Of a DNA stretch of 64,000 nucleotides, positions 22,701 through 34,179 are shown in pieces. Source of the DNA: Gordionus sp. m RMFG-2023 (taxonomy: Eukaryota > Nematomorpha > Gordioida > Chordodea > Parachordodidae); the NCBI RefSeq assembly GCF_954871325.1, contig NC_088778.1, positions 9,085,743 through 9,149,742 on the forward strand, read 5' to 3'. The stretch's first letter is position 1. Every line of letters begins with the position of its first letter. The notes beneath the pieces were generated by a model. It was not told the DNA's origin. It did not search any database and saw only the letters and a list, made by a program, of their open reading frames with translations. The position numbers and the translations under genes are program-made.

Positions 22701-25145
22701 TATCAGATGAAAATTCTGAAAAGCAATTATAATTAAAAATTAATAAGAAAATTTTTTTATAAATTTATTTTTTTATCGCTCTATTATATTGTATTTATAA
22801 TTATATTATCAAAATAAAACTATTATTTTTTATCATGGCTAATATATTGTTTTGAAAAATATAAGGCATTTATTTATATTAAATTAAATTTAAAAAAAAA
22901 TTTATCAAAAAATTTTGAACGCATGAACGCGTTCATGAACTTAAACGCGTTCCTTTTTTTGAATTTGAACGTGAACGTGAACGCGATCGATTTTTGTCAA
23001 TGAACGTTGAACGCGAACGCGTTCGATTTTTTTAAAAATGTTTACAGCACTAGATTTATGGTTATTAATTTTATTCTTTACAACCGTTTAATAGTTAACA
23101 ATATATATGAAGATATGATTTATTGTTAAAGGGTATTTGAATTTTACATAAAACTAATTTTATTATAGTGTTATAATATTTATTTTTCCAATAGTTTTCA
23201 AAAATCTTCTTTTACATTTAACTATTCATAATAAAATTGATAGTTTTATAAATAGTAAATAATCACACAATTGTTCGCCAAATCTGACTCCTAGCTATGC
23301 AATTTATTAAATGATTAAAATCATACGGAACTGTGGCAGGCCACTTGTGTGTTCTAGTATCCTGGTGAAGCGGAGATTTGGACAAACTTTCCATGGCTTT
23401 ATAATCGCAAATAATTAGGAAGGCCTTGTCCCACATCTCGATTATAGGTAAATTTTTTTCCATTTTTAAGATAACGATGTTGTAAAATAAGCCCTGGTAA
23501 AACTTGATTAATAAAAAAAAAATAACAAACATTGATTAAAATGATAAGTGATAATAATTATATAGAAATCCCAATTAAAGCTTGGATTAAAAAAAACAAA
23601 TACAAGTTTAAAATATAAACCAAAAAATAAACAAATTCAAAAACTATTTTTTTTGGTGGATCATTTAGATTTTGTTTTTGAATATGGTTAAATGGATAAA
23701 AATTAATCGCATAAAATAGGTTTCGCATCAAGGCGTATAACTCAATTCAAAATAGTTATCCTAGTCAATAAACGGTATTAATTTTCGATAAATTTTACAG
23801 AGTTCTTAAGGATATTTTGCTTAGTTTCGACGATTTGATAAATTGCTTTTATCGTAGATATTCTTTTTAAACCGCGATATTATATATGTGCAATATAATA
23901 AATTCAAAAAATAGCACTTTGGTTCCGCAACTGAATAGCGGGATTTTGAGAGAGGCATACTTGCTCCCATCTCCTATTATTCGGCATTCCTCCGTCTTGT
24001 ACATTTTCTCGATATATAAAACGCCGAAAAAACCTACAAAAAATTTGACGTGCAATGTGATGTAGGTATCAGACAGAGAGCACGTAGATTTGATATCTAG
24101 AAAAGAATATGATTTTATTATTCAATACAGTAGCGAATCCAGGATTTTATTATGAAGGGTAGTGGGGTCAAAGGTTCGGTTGACCTCCCCATTTAACTTA
24201 AAAACGGCAATGATTCAATGTGGAGCTTAAAATAGAAGTGAATCATTTCATTAAAAGTTTTTCCATTTGCTTTGGATGACAATTATTTATTTCTCCAGTA
24301 TTTTATTCGAAATTATCAGTATTTTTTTTTCAATTTTATTCAGTGTAAAAATAAAATATAATAAAAATGTCGTATTTATTAATTTTACCAAGTAAGAATT
24401 ATAATGTCAATATCTTAGGGTTCAATATAAATTTTTTTTATTTATTATAAATATTTATTATTAAATATATCCAGTAATTTAATTTTAACGACTTATTTAT
24501 GGTATCAGAATAGAAATTAAAACTTAATATAAAGTATATAAATAATCCTTGCCTGCATAATTTGTAACTGACCAAGACAGTTTAAATGTATCTCTAAACT
24601 TTTAACCTTACCTGCCTTAATCTTGTCCAGTTGGTTTCAGAAAATATTTTATATGAAGGGGCAATTCTTTAATCCTATCACCATCAATAGGTATGAGAAA
24701 TTCGCAAAAGAGTATTGTTCTTTGGAAACTCAATGATCTCTCTTGTTGATCAAATTATATTTGTACCGATCAATTTTTTTTGACCATTTTATAAAAAATA
24801 TTGATATTCTATTACTTATACTGACTAAATTTTAATTTATACTGATAAAAGTGAGGAAAAAAATACTAAGAATTTCGAAAAAATTACTGGAGGTTTTAAT
24901 TAGTCGCCATTTTTTGTATTACATAAAATTAGCATCTCAATTTAATACAAATAAACCATTAAAATATTGTATTACATTTTAATCTTTATGGTAAACATCA
25001 CAATTGTTGCGAGGATTAGATTGATAACTTTAATATAAAAAAAAATTTACGTACCTGTTACCGAATTAGTCATATCACCCAATTCAAATGGGTCAATTGA
25101 GGGTGGATTGTAGATCATCTTTCCTTGTAACAGTATCATAGTCAA
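19767..25145 (-). CDS. Zona pellucida (ZP) domain protein, cuticlin-like; N-terminal exon missing
   Basis: ZP proteins polymerise into extracellular matrices such as cuticle. Exons in transcript order: 25145-25055, 24096-23918, 23493-23267, 21805-21645, 21208-21124, 20666-20504 and 19916-19767 (stop). All phases fit and give 351 codons. Residues 31-135 form ZP-N with four Cys ([30 protein letters not shown]). After a linker, ZP-C shows [39 protein letters not shown] and [17 protein letters not shown] furin-like site (NIARRD) follows, as expected for ZP precursors. No signal peptide is seen: the first exon found opens in frame, so at least one 5' exon is missing above 25145. No membrane helix follows the furin site; either this is a secreted form or another 3' exon exists. 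Donors at 23917 (gtgcta) and 23266 (gtgatt) are weak. Confidence 0.88.
21948..23052. mobile_element. hAT element with perfect 8-bp target duplication
   Basis: The termini TAGTGTTGTAAAC and GTTTACAGCACTA match at 12 of 13 positions. The target duplication gatttatg is perfect (21940-21947 and 23053-23060). Both ends carry clusters of gaacgcgttc palindromes, likely transposase binding sites. The centre keeps only the last part of a transposase. The 1.1-kb length marks it as an internally deleted copy. It lies in the intron between ZP exons ending at 23267 and starting at 21805. Confidence 0.92.
22436..22732 (+). pseudogene. hAT transposase C-terminal dimerisation remnant
   Basis: A 98-codon frame. 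Its second half, around [18 protein letters not shown] and then [11 protein letters not shown], matches the hAT dimerisation motif (S-A-x-x-E-R-x-F-S ... R-x-x-L-x-x-x-N), here with CAPVERVFS in the first part. The catalytic region is absent. The frame lies inside the element at 21948-23052 and is read from its own plus strand, opposite to the ZP gene. Confidence 0.8.
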
Positions 25146-27610
25146 CTATATATATATAATAATATTTTAAAAATCTTAAAGATTTAATAAAGAATACCTT
25201 TTATAAAAGGTATATTTTTTAGACACCGAAAATAATAAATTTGTAGAAAAACTTATATGGCTGCCGGACCCTTCTCCGTAGAAAAATGGGAGGGGGTACC
25301 TCATGATTTAAAAATTTGTGCCGTCATCGCACCTCTAGATATATTATTTAGCACGTATATTAGTCTAATACCAGATTTTTCTTTAAAACAAATTTTTGTC
25401 CCGACCCGGTCCTGACTTTTAATTCCGTCGCGGTTCGGATTTTTTTATGAAAAAAATTTTCAGGCCCAGCCCGGATTATTAAAATATGTTTTATTTATTT
25501 CTAATTTTTATAGATAATAATGGCGATATAATATATTTGATTTTAAAATAAAATATCTGGCCTGATATTTTATTAAAATTAAAATACGGCCCAGCCCGTG
25601 TACCTGTCCCAGGCCGAGCTTAGGGCCGGGCCAGCATGTCACTGATTTATATCCTGAAGGTCCATCATATATTATAATATAATAGAAGATAAAGGAAAAT
25701 GTTATAATTCTATTTTGTTTACGTTTAATAGGATAATTGTATACCCTAGGCGATGGCTAATTGTCATAGCGATCTTTTAATGGCATTTCATGGATTAGTT
25801 AGCATATAATATATCGACCCTATAAGAAGATAATTTTAAAGTCAATATAAATGTTCTTTAATTCCACAAAAATTTTTTTATTTAAAACGAGTAATAACAA
25901 GGTTGTAAATATAAATTTAGCCCATAAATTAGTTGGCTTAGAATCTAGCAAAACCTAAAACTCGTCTCCAATTATTTTAAATATTTCTAAGAATGGTCGA
26001 ATTAGGACCCATTTTAGCGTGATTTTCGGATAGGATCGGAAATTTTCTTGATTTCTTAAATATAATTTTAAGCTAATAAAAGATTTCCCTTTCCCTAAAA
26101 GATTATATACAAAATAAACAATAAAAAGAAAAATAAGTAAAAGTTAAAAAAAAAATTTTAATAAAAATTATATGCAACATGCAAGTTTATTTACAAGAAT
26201 TTTTAGAATTAATTGCAAAAAATATTATTTTGCCCCAATAAATGATCTGATGAAATTTTTCTTTCAGACTATTTCTATTTTTCGCCTCAATCTAGAATCC
26301 ATCATTTAATATTATAATTATAATACATGCACAAGTAATTAACTTACTTATTAGCATTTCGAATCAGGATTTTGCGGCTCCTTATCCCATTATGAATCGT
26401 GTAATATAAATATTTATTTAAAACGAATTTATCTTTTTTCCATACAAAAATATGATCATTTTTATTTGAAGATTTAATTTATTATTTTTCTCTAATTTCC
26501 TTCTCCCCCCCCCCCCCTTTCGAATGTAGTTAGAGGAAAGATAATTATTAATTTTCCCTTTTTTTTGTAGTTTTCCTCTAATCAATTCTTTTCTCTTTTT
26601 TTAAATATTTTATTTGTTAAAAATAGAAATTTATATATCAGGTAACTCGACTTGACAACGAACAATATTAAGAAACTCTGCTTTTTATATTTATAATTTC
26701 ATAAATTATGTAAAAGTATTTTTTATAAGCATATTTATCAATTAATTTATTTAATAATAATAACTAGTTAACTTGTATGATTGTCATAATAAATCTTATT
26801 TCAATAAAAGAATGTTATAGGTAGGGTAGGTAAATATTTTAAAAAAAATTTCTTCGCATTTTTTTTTGTTAAAAAAAATTCATTTGCTTAACTTACTTTT
26901 TTTTTAAAGAAAAAATGAAATTATTATTATTATTATCCCAAATAAATAATCAATCATGTGTACATCATATTATGATGTCATTTATGCAAAGAATTTTTTT
27001 TAATAAAAATTTTTTTATAATTATAATATTCTTTCGAGTTTTTATAATAGCTTCGGTAGTGACACAGTTATGAGAAAAATTGTATATTTTTTTCCCCAAC
27101 TAATTTTATAATATAATACATTATCTATTAATAATGTTTAATAATTTTATTTTATTATTTTTTTCAATTTAAATTATGTTCTTTAATCCATCACCTTGAA
27201 AAGAAAAAAACGAAAGTGTGTAATTTTTAAAAAAAATATGATTTTTAAAAAGAGCAGAGCAGAAAAATGTCTAGTCATTAAAAGAAAAGGTAGATCATAA
27301 TCCTCTATTTCCATAATCTTTTTTATTTGTATAGTTTTAATTTTTTATTCTTAACATTAATAATAAATTATAACATTACTAGTCCAAAATTATCATTCAT
27401 ATTGAAATTATAGATTTAATATAAAAAAAATTAAGCTCATTGAAATTGATTAAAAATTCACGATATTTCAAAAAGCATTTATCAAAATTTTTAAATTTTT
27501 CTAAAATGTTCTTTACTTAAAATTATTGAGCTACTATTGAAAAAATCCAGTTTAAGTAATAACGTATTTTAAAACTCTAATCTCCGTATGAATTCCACGA
27601 ATGTTCCCAA
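25146..27610. other. Intergenic or 5' ZP-gene DNA with degraded GC-rich repeats
   Basis: At 25390-25640 there are several 'cccgacccgg', 'ggcccagcccgg' and 'gggccgggcc' words, closing with gggccagcatgtcactg. A related terminus (cagtggcatgctatatccagcccg) starts at 36552. These look like ends of the same hAT-like family as 31376-32201. A 14-C run is at about 26504. The missing ZP 5' exon may be here, but no signal-peptide frame was convincing. Confidence 0.45.
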
Positions 27611-27613
27611 AGG

Positions 27614-27811
27614 TTGAATAGGGTAATTCTAACAGCGGTTGAAGCTAAAAAAAATCGACAAAATACCCTGTCCACTAACTACATTTTTACCGCTCCCTTC
27701 AGAACTATACAACCTTCCTTTATAATAGTTTTGGTAAAGAGCATCTCAGCCAAAACTCAGGACCTCAAAGATGGATTCTACATTAGAGATAGATATACAA
27801 ATTCACAATTG
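27614..27811 (+). other. Exon-like open frame, unrecognised
   Basis: A 66-codon frame follows an AG and ends at gtaatttcat, a possible donor. It is richer in G+C than its surroundings and reads NRVILTAVEAKK ... AKTQDLKDGFYIRDRY. I do not recognise it. It could be a lone exon, a transposon fragment or chance. Confidence 0.25.
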
Positions 27812-29324
27812 TAATTTCATTCCCCCCCCCTCCCAACTCCCCTATCTAATAATCGCTTCATATTTCGACAACGTACCGGGTCTAAAAATATAAAACTCAA
27901 TCCGAAATTTTTAAAAAAAAACTATAGGCCGGACAGGACCGCAAATGTTACTTCTGCAGCCCTGTGCTTTTTTAAAAATTATCTATAGTTATTCTATATA
28001 TATATATATATTATTATTATTATTTGATATGTTTTGATAACTATTTTGCAATTTTTCGGATACCTACAAACCTTTGAAATTAATTGAATGAAAAACCTTT
28101 TTAAAAAAACATTTTATTTTAATGAGCAAGGAATGGTTACGCATCCAGTTCGAAGATTTAAAAATATTAGAATAAATCTACCATTTAAATAAAACTTAAA
28201 AGTTATTTGAGAGTAAGACAGCGGCATCAACATTGAACGCGATTGTAGCGAAATATCGTTAAGCATGACTAATACTTTTACCTGATTTTATATTTTTGAA
28301 TTGCTATGCAAAGCAAAATGATGAAGCGCTATAGTCGAATTTATTTTAAATTTCATCTAAATAGCTATAATAATAAGGCCTTTGATTCATTCGAATTATT
28401 TAGACTAACTAAGATTAAAAAAAAAATTAAGTTTTTATAAATGTCAACTGCTAGATATTCAGAATTCTTACTATATCGCCATTCTTTTGCATCGAAAGTT
28501 ATTTTTTTTAAAAAATACTTGCTTTGAATTACTGTATGTCTCAAAATGGAGTATCATATTGTAAATCTATAATGAAAATAGGATGATAGTATTTTTGTTA
28601 ATATTATATGGTCTCATATAAAAAGAAAATTCATCCCCTTGTATCAATAAAATGTCGGTTCAAAAATTAGTATAAATCAGAATTGAATATCTAAAAATGG
28701 CTACCAGCATTTTTGAAATAAGAACACGATTTAAATATTATAAAAAAAAAATGAAGCCAGTAAAACGCTAGATGACTACCAAAATAATTGAAACGATGAT
28801 TTTTTTCAACATTAATAAATACCTTTAAACTAAATAATATATTAAAATTTCAATTACTTTTTTGAAAATATATTTGTAATAAAGAAAAATAATTTTGACT
28901 AGTTAATAATAATGAGCTATTAAATAAGAAAAAAATATTTTAAAGATTAAAATCACAAATAAAGTTGTAATTTTTTTAAAAATGATTATCAGTGATTTAA
29001 AAAAGAAAGAATATGTATAGAAATAGAAGTTATAAATATAGAAATTTTTTGTAAACCTATCAAAGAATTTATTGTATGTTAATATTTTGTTTTAAAGATA
29101 TATTTTGTTTTAAAACTATCGCCAAAATTATCTGTTGATCATCCGGCTCTTTTTTAAATTATTCAATTTAAAAATATTTGCTACCATAATTATACTCCCA
29201 ATATATTTTCTTTTGCTAATATGAAATTTCCTATAATCTCAATTCTTTACTCTTTTTTTTGAGCATTGAACTAGTAGTTAATCACAAAACAAAGTAATAC
29301 AGTGCCTTGAAAAAAATTATTAAC

Positions 29325-29430
29325 CTGATATTCTCACAACCATCCTGAATAGGAGCATCATCAAGTTACTTTGACTTCGTTCTCCAGAATTCCTTTCAAT
29401 CATCTTCATCGCCTTCATGTTAAGACTTTT
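29325..29430 (-). other. Exon-like segment, unrecognised
   Basis: The minus strand is open and G+C-richer, reading MKAMKMIERNSGERSQ then SNLMMLLFRMVVRIS, and stops at a possible donor (gttaataat) after 29325. Its phase (1) does not fit the first ZP exon, so it was not added to that gene. Confidence 0.2.
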
Positions 29431-30918
29431 AAATAATTCATTAATCGTGGACTTATTTTCTTATCCTAATTTGTAACTATTCAAGCTTTATATATCTGTG
29501 GCCTAAATAAAGTCATTATAAACTCGCTTTTTATCAGCACTTCAAAAAAATTGGGATTTTCATTTGGTTAAAGGTTCTATCAAATTTTTTCTTTCGAGGC
29601 AATAACTGAAAAATCCTGCTGATTCCACATACCAAAATTTTGACAGCAGTTATATTTAGTTGGGAGCTTCTAAAGCAAAAACCTCGGGTTTCTCCCCGTA
29701 TTTTATTCTTTTGCAACATTGCAAATTTTCTAAAGGTCTATAATCTAAAAATAATTTAAACAATCATTTCCAAACCATATATTCAAATCATCTATGTAGT
29801 AAAATGTTTGATAGTTGAACATCTCGTATTGGGTTAAGGATCGGGGATACGAAAAAGAGTTACAAATAGTGATATGATACATCTAGTATGACGTTGCAGA
29901 TAGTGTTTTATTATAACACTCGCTGATTTTGTAATCGTAACGGTAAACCATGTAACCATTATATTCTTATGAAGAAAAAAACGTCCATTTTCTTTACTTT
30001 CTAAATTTTAGATTTTTCTATTATCTGTAAAAAAAATTTTAGGTTCAGGTTCCGCACAAATTTATGAACCGGGTTCGGTTTCTTATAAGCTGCGTTCAAA
30101 AACCTATTTTAAAAGTTAAAAAAAAATTTACAAAAATAAATAATATGTTAGCATTTTAAAACTTTCAGAAGATATCAAAGGGAGGTTTTGGACATGCTTT
30201 TATTTTCGATAGAAAAAAATAGCTTTCTTTTCAAAGTTTTCTAAATTTATTGTTTTTTTTTAAAGATTTGTTGGACATAGTCTAAAATTATTCAAATACC
30301 AATTGTTTTTATTTATTGTATTAAGTCCAGAGCCATATCTATTAGGGCACCTGGATGGGGAGTGAGGCCACCATCCTATTAGTAATTTTTAAATTTACAT
30401 GATGATAAATTAAACTATTTTCGTGAAAATATATCTTAATTTTTTTAAATTAAGCCAATACATATATTTTTGCGTTTTACTATAGCCAGACACCTAACTG
30501 GTGTTTACACTTAACCGACGGTTATACCTGAGATGGATAGAAAAGGAACCTTTCGTATTATTTACGAGATTTTCAAAAAAATCGGTGATGTATTAATTAA
30601 AATTTTTAAATAAGAATATTAACGATGAAGTTTCTATAAATGTTTAAGTAAACCTTCTGGTTTTGTTTCAATGTATATTAATATTAAATATGGATTTTAT
30701 TATTTTCGCATGTATTATATTTCAAGAATTCATTGATCCCTCATAATAAATGAAGAAATAGAGATAAAGTCAAAACATATCTCTAAAAATCCGATTTTTT
30801 TTTAAATATCTGATAAAAAGCAAAATCAAACTATCAGTATTTTCTTAAAAATATGCAGGTATATTTAAATATTAACTTTTTGTTTCTAATCTTGTTCCAT
30901 TAAAAAAAACATCCTTTT

Positions 30919-31107
30919 ATGTTAGCACAATTTCATTTAAAAAGAAATTTCTTTTTACTGAATCATCAAAAGTCACCAATTTTTTTTAAAGTCATCCAAA
31001 GTCATGATGAGGCTAATGGTTTAATTATAAATTTTATTATAAAAAAGTCTAAGGCCTTTTTGACTTCATCAGCATCTGTAGAAAGGCTAGTTTACCAAAT
31101 TTGCTAA
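30919..31107 (+). pseudogene. Possible hAT transposase C-terminal remnant
   Basis: A 62-codon frame ends with FLTSSASVERLV, which resembles the start of the hAT dimerisation motif (SASxERxFS). The rest is not recognisable and no terminal repeats were found around it. Confidence 0.3.
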
Positions 31108-31375
31108 ATAACGTTTTTATAACGAACTGTTTGAAAAATAGATATTTTATATATAATAAAGTTATTTAAAATATTAATTATAAATATATTAAATCTCATT
31201 TGTTGATTAGGGTAGAAAAGAGCTTCAAATGAATGCCCATGATATCAATTTATATTTAGACATCATAAATAATATTCCATATTGTACCACAGAATTTGGT
31301 TGAACTTCTTAACAGTATAAATATAATGTTTATATTAATTTATATGCAAATGTCTTATGATATTGTACTTTATAT

Positions 31376-32201
31376 CAGAGACCTGCAGAGGTATCATCTG
31401 CACGGCCCGGCCCGGATTTTTTTTTCAAAAATATTTTATGGCCCAGCCCGGATTCTTATAAAAAAATTATTTTTTAAAATTATATTCGACCTGGTATATA
31501 CAAAAAATTCACCTATTTAGTATTATTATCATATTTTTCTGCGAGTATTATCATTTAATAAGCAAGCATATTAGCTAATGTTGTTAAACTGCTCGTTTTG
31601 AGCCGATTTTTTAAAAACGGCTAACTAATATTTTAGCCAGAAAAATATTGACTAAGCCTCGAAATTTTGATACCATATGTCTAGACCTTTGCTCTTTCCA
31701 TAAACAAAATTTTCAGGCTTGCGTAATTTCTGGATAAAATACTGTGTTAGCAGTTTTTAAAAATCGGCTCAAAACGAGCCATTTAACAACATTACATATT
31801 TTATTTTATTTTTTATTCTAAACAGATATTTAGTATATTACAAATTGACACTATAAAAAAATTTTTAAATAATATTTTGAGAATATACTATATAATTGTA
31901 TTTATAAAAAATAAAACTGATATTTTAATTAATAAAAAATATAACATATATTATATAATAATGTATTTATTATCTATTATCCTTTGCGTATTTATTCCAT
32001 GGCAGGAAAACTATTTATATTATGAAATAGATACTATGAGTGTTAGCTAGTGTTAACTTTCACCCAACATTATATTAATCATAACTATATATAATCATTA
32101 TAACCATATCCAATTGACGAATATAATAATTCATGTTGCATAATTTAAAAAATTTTACCGCCCGGCCCGGGTACTTTTTTTGCCGGGCCTGCAGGTCTCT
32201 G
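31376..32201. mobile_element. hAT element with perfect ends, carrying a nested MITE
   Basis: Perfect 13-bp termini CAGAGACCTGCAG and CTGCAGGTCTCTG, with a perfect 8-bp duplication ctttatat (31368-31375 and 32202-32209). Just inside each end are 'cggcccggcccgg' motifs. The 826 bp contain no transposase. A family A MITE (31576-31794) lies within, so this element is older than that MITE insertion. Confidence 0.92.
31576..31794. mobile_element. hAT-type MITE, family A copy 2 (nested)
   Basis: The ends TAATGTTGTTAAA and TTTAACAACATTA are a perfect 13-bp inverted repeat. The interior aligns with copies at 9118 and 56514 (gagccgatttttt..aaaacggctaac, caggcttgcgtaat, aaaatcggctcaaa). The flanking 8 bp do not match well, so the duplication has decayed or the ends are off by a base or two. 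Confidence 0.7.
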
Positions 32202-32209
32202 CTTTATAT

Positions 32210-33111
32210 AGAACATAAAAGCCTTTAAATATTAAGTAAAACCTTTATATTTTTTCAAACTAAAAAAATTATATTAAAGAAAACAATTATATTATATGTT
32301 AACAAAGTTTCTTATTCTAATTTTTAACTTTACAATAGAAATTGTAATTATAATTACTCTAGAAAATCACAATTACAGGAAAAAAAGGCTATTATTGAGA
32401 TAGTTGATTGTAACATTTTAAAAGAGGATCCATGATTCCCATTAATTTGTGAATTTTTTTTACCTAACACTTAAAAAATTGCTAGGGGGACTAGCCCATT
32501 GGTAGAAACAACTATAGGGATAAAGTGAAAATCAGAAAAATCATGGTACTTTCTAATTTTTGACCTTACAGCTGTAATATTCGGATCAATGTTTGGGTTA
32601 AAAAAAAATTGGGAGGCACAAGTGAAATTCCAAATAAAGTGTTTTTCTCTAAAAGCTATATTAGAATAAAATTTAAACCATCTAACCTATCCCCAAGTCA
32701 CGATCCCTGGTTGCCAGAATCAAATAATCGAATCGAATTTATATAAAATTAAAATAATTTTGATCATTTAAAGTGTATAATATTTAAATTATATTTAAAT
32801 TTAGTTTTCTCATTAATTATTTAAAAACTACCTATATATTAACCTCGTCTTCTGCTAACTAGGAAAGATTAAACAGTTAATCTTATTTATTACAAATTTT
32901 TTTTACTAAATAAAATTATCTATTTAATTTATTCATTTTTTTTAATCAATAATTTATATAAGTGTAAGTATATTTTATATAATTCATTATTTTAATTTAA
33001 TTTAGAATATTTTTTTGGAAAAAACAATTTTTAAAACGCTTTCTTATAATAGGGATACTTTTTAAATTATTATATTTATCCAAATATTATTATTAAAAAA
33101 TAGTAATCAAA
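32210..33111. other. Upstream region of the receptor gene, nothing recognised
   Basis: A+T-rich DNA with no gene seen. A short segment at 32430-32530 has words such as aggggg and tagccc shared with worn repeat ends elsewhere. The receptor promoter should be here but no element can be singled out. Confidence 0.4.
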
Positions 33112-34179
33112 ATGATCCTACCGATATTCTATTTAGTCATCTATCCAGTAATCCTCGCTTTATTATTTTGTGTTAATCTTTACTTCATCTATACTTTATC
33201 AAAATATAAGTTGAGAGAAATTTTATTGACTTGGCTGAGAATGGAGTATCTAAACATATTGCAAATACTTATCTTCACTTATCCTTTCGTAGACATGCTA
33301 AGTTTTTATAGAGGTTATACTTTTGCCTCAACTTACGAATATGTCCAATATTTTGGCAGATGGCGATATTGGTTTTTCCCATCTCTTTACTCCACGTATT
33401 TATTAATCAATTTGATGGCTGGATTGGAGATAGCAAGGGATTATCTGAATCTGCCATATATTTGTATAACTTCGAATGCCAAATATATTCGTGGTATCAA
33501 GATTGGGGTCTTCGCTTTGGCACTATTCGTACACCTCCACAATATTGTCTTATTTACGGTTAGAGAAACTAGCACTATGAACGATAACAACATCAAGATT
33601 CAAACTTACTCCATTATCCTGGAAGAAAATTATCGAAACGTTAATTTGCTTATCATGATTTGCCTGAGAATACTGACATTCAACTTAATTCCCCTGGGCC
33701 TTCTGACTCTTTTAATAGCAAATTTGGCATACTTATATCTCAAAAAACAGCTTCATCTTACTAGAACTTTATGTCCGTGGATCGTAGCCAAATATAAATA
33801 CAATAAACCCCAACCTTGCAAACACTTGATATCATTGAACAATAAAGATATGATTCTAGAATTTACTTGTCTTCAAGAATTGTCCAAAGATTTAGATTCA
33901 AGAGACCACCCAAGAATAAAATGCAGTAACTTTTCTGACAAATGCAAAAACTACTTCGAAAACGGTGGGGACCTAAAAATTTTCCTCATCTTTACGCTAG
34001 CTTATTATCCTTTGTACTTAACGGATCTGATATCCAAAATATTTTCAATTACGAAAAACGGAAAATTCTTCGACGAAATGTATTCGTTCAATGTAATCCA
34101 TAATATTTTCAAACTATGGTCGATTTGCGTGTATAGCGTACTTTGGTTATTGATTTTGAAGATTAATAAAGCAAGATGA
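33112..34179 (+). CDS. Divergent seven-transmembrane (class A GPCR-like) receptor, intronless
   Basis: The single exon encodes 355 residues and starts at the first ATG after an A-rich stretch. Seven hydrophobic segments lie at about residues 4-28, 45-68, 91-113, 128-150, 178-210, 288-310 and 327-349. The first has the conserved Asn (FCVN). The end of segment 3 reads GLEIARDYLNLPY, so ARD stands where ERY or DRY is usual. Segment 5 has Pro194; segment 6 ends AYYP, compared with the usual CWxP. The NPxxY motif of segment 7 is missing. Layout resembles peptide or FMRFamide-type receptors, in the plasma membrane, but the ligand cannot be inferred. It is convergent with nicastrin, the two stops 1.36 kb apart. 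An unrelated seven-helix family remains possible. Confidence 0.75.
   Translation: MILPIFYLVIYPVILALLFCVNLYFIYTLSKYKLREILLTWLRMEYLNILQILIFTYPFVDMLSFYRGYTFASTYEYVQYFGRWRYWFFPSLYSTYLLINLMAGLEIARDYLNLPYICITSNAKYIRGIKIGVFALALFVHLHNIVLFTVRETSTMNDNNIKIQTYSIILEENYRNVNLLIMICLRILTFNLIPLGLLTLLIANLAYLYLKKQLHLTRTLCPWIVAKYKYNKPQPCKHLISLNNKDMILEFTCLQELSKDLDSRDHPRIKCSNFSDKCKNYFENGGDLKIFLIFTLAYYPLYLTDLISKIFSITKNGKFFDEMYSFNVIHNIFKLWSICVYSVLWLLILKINKAR

Noticed and set aside
33360-33563. A 67-codon frame overlapping the receptor gene
   Set aside because: It is another reading frame of the receptor exon and has no independent support.
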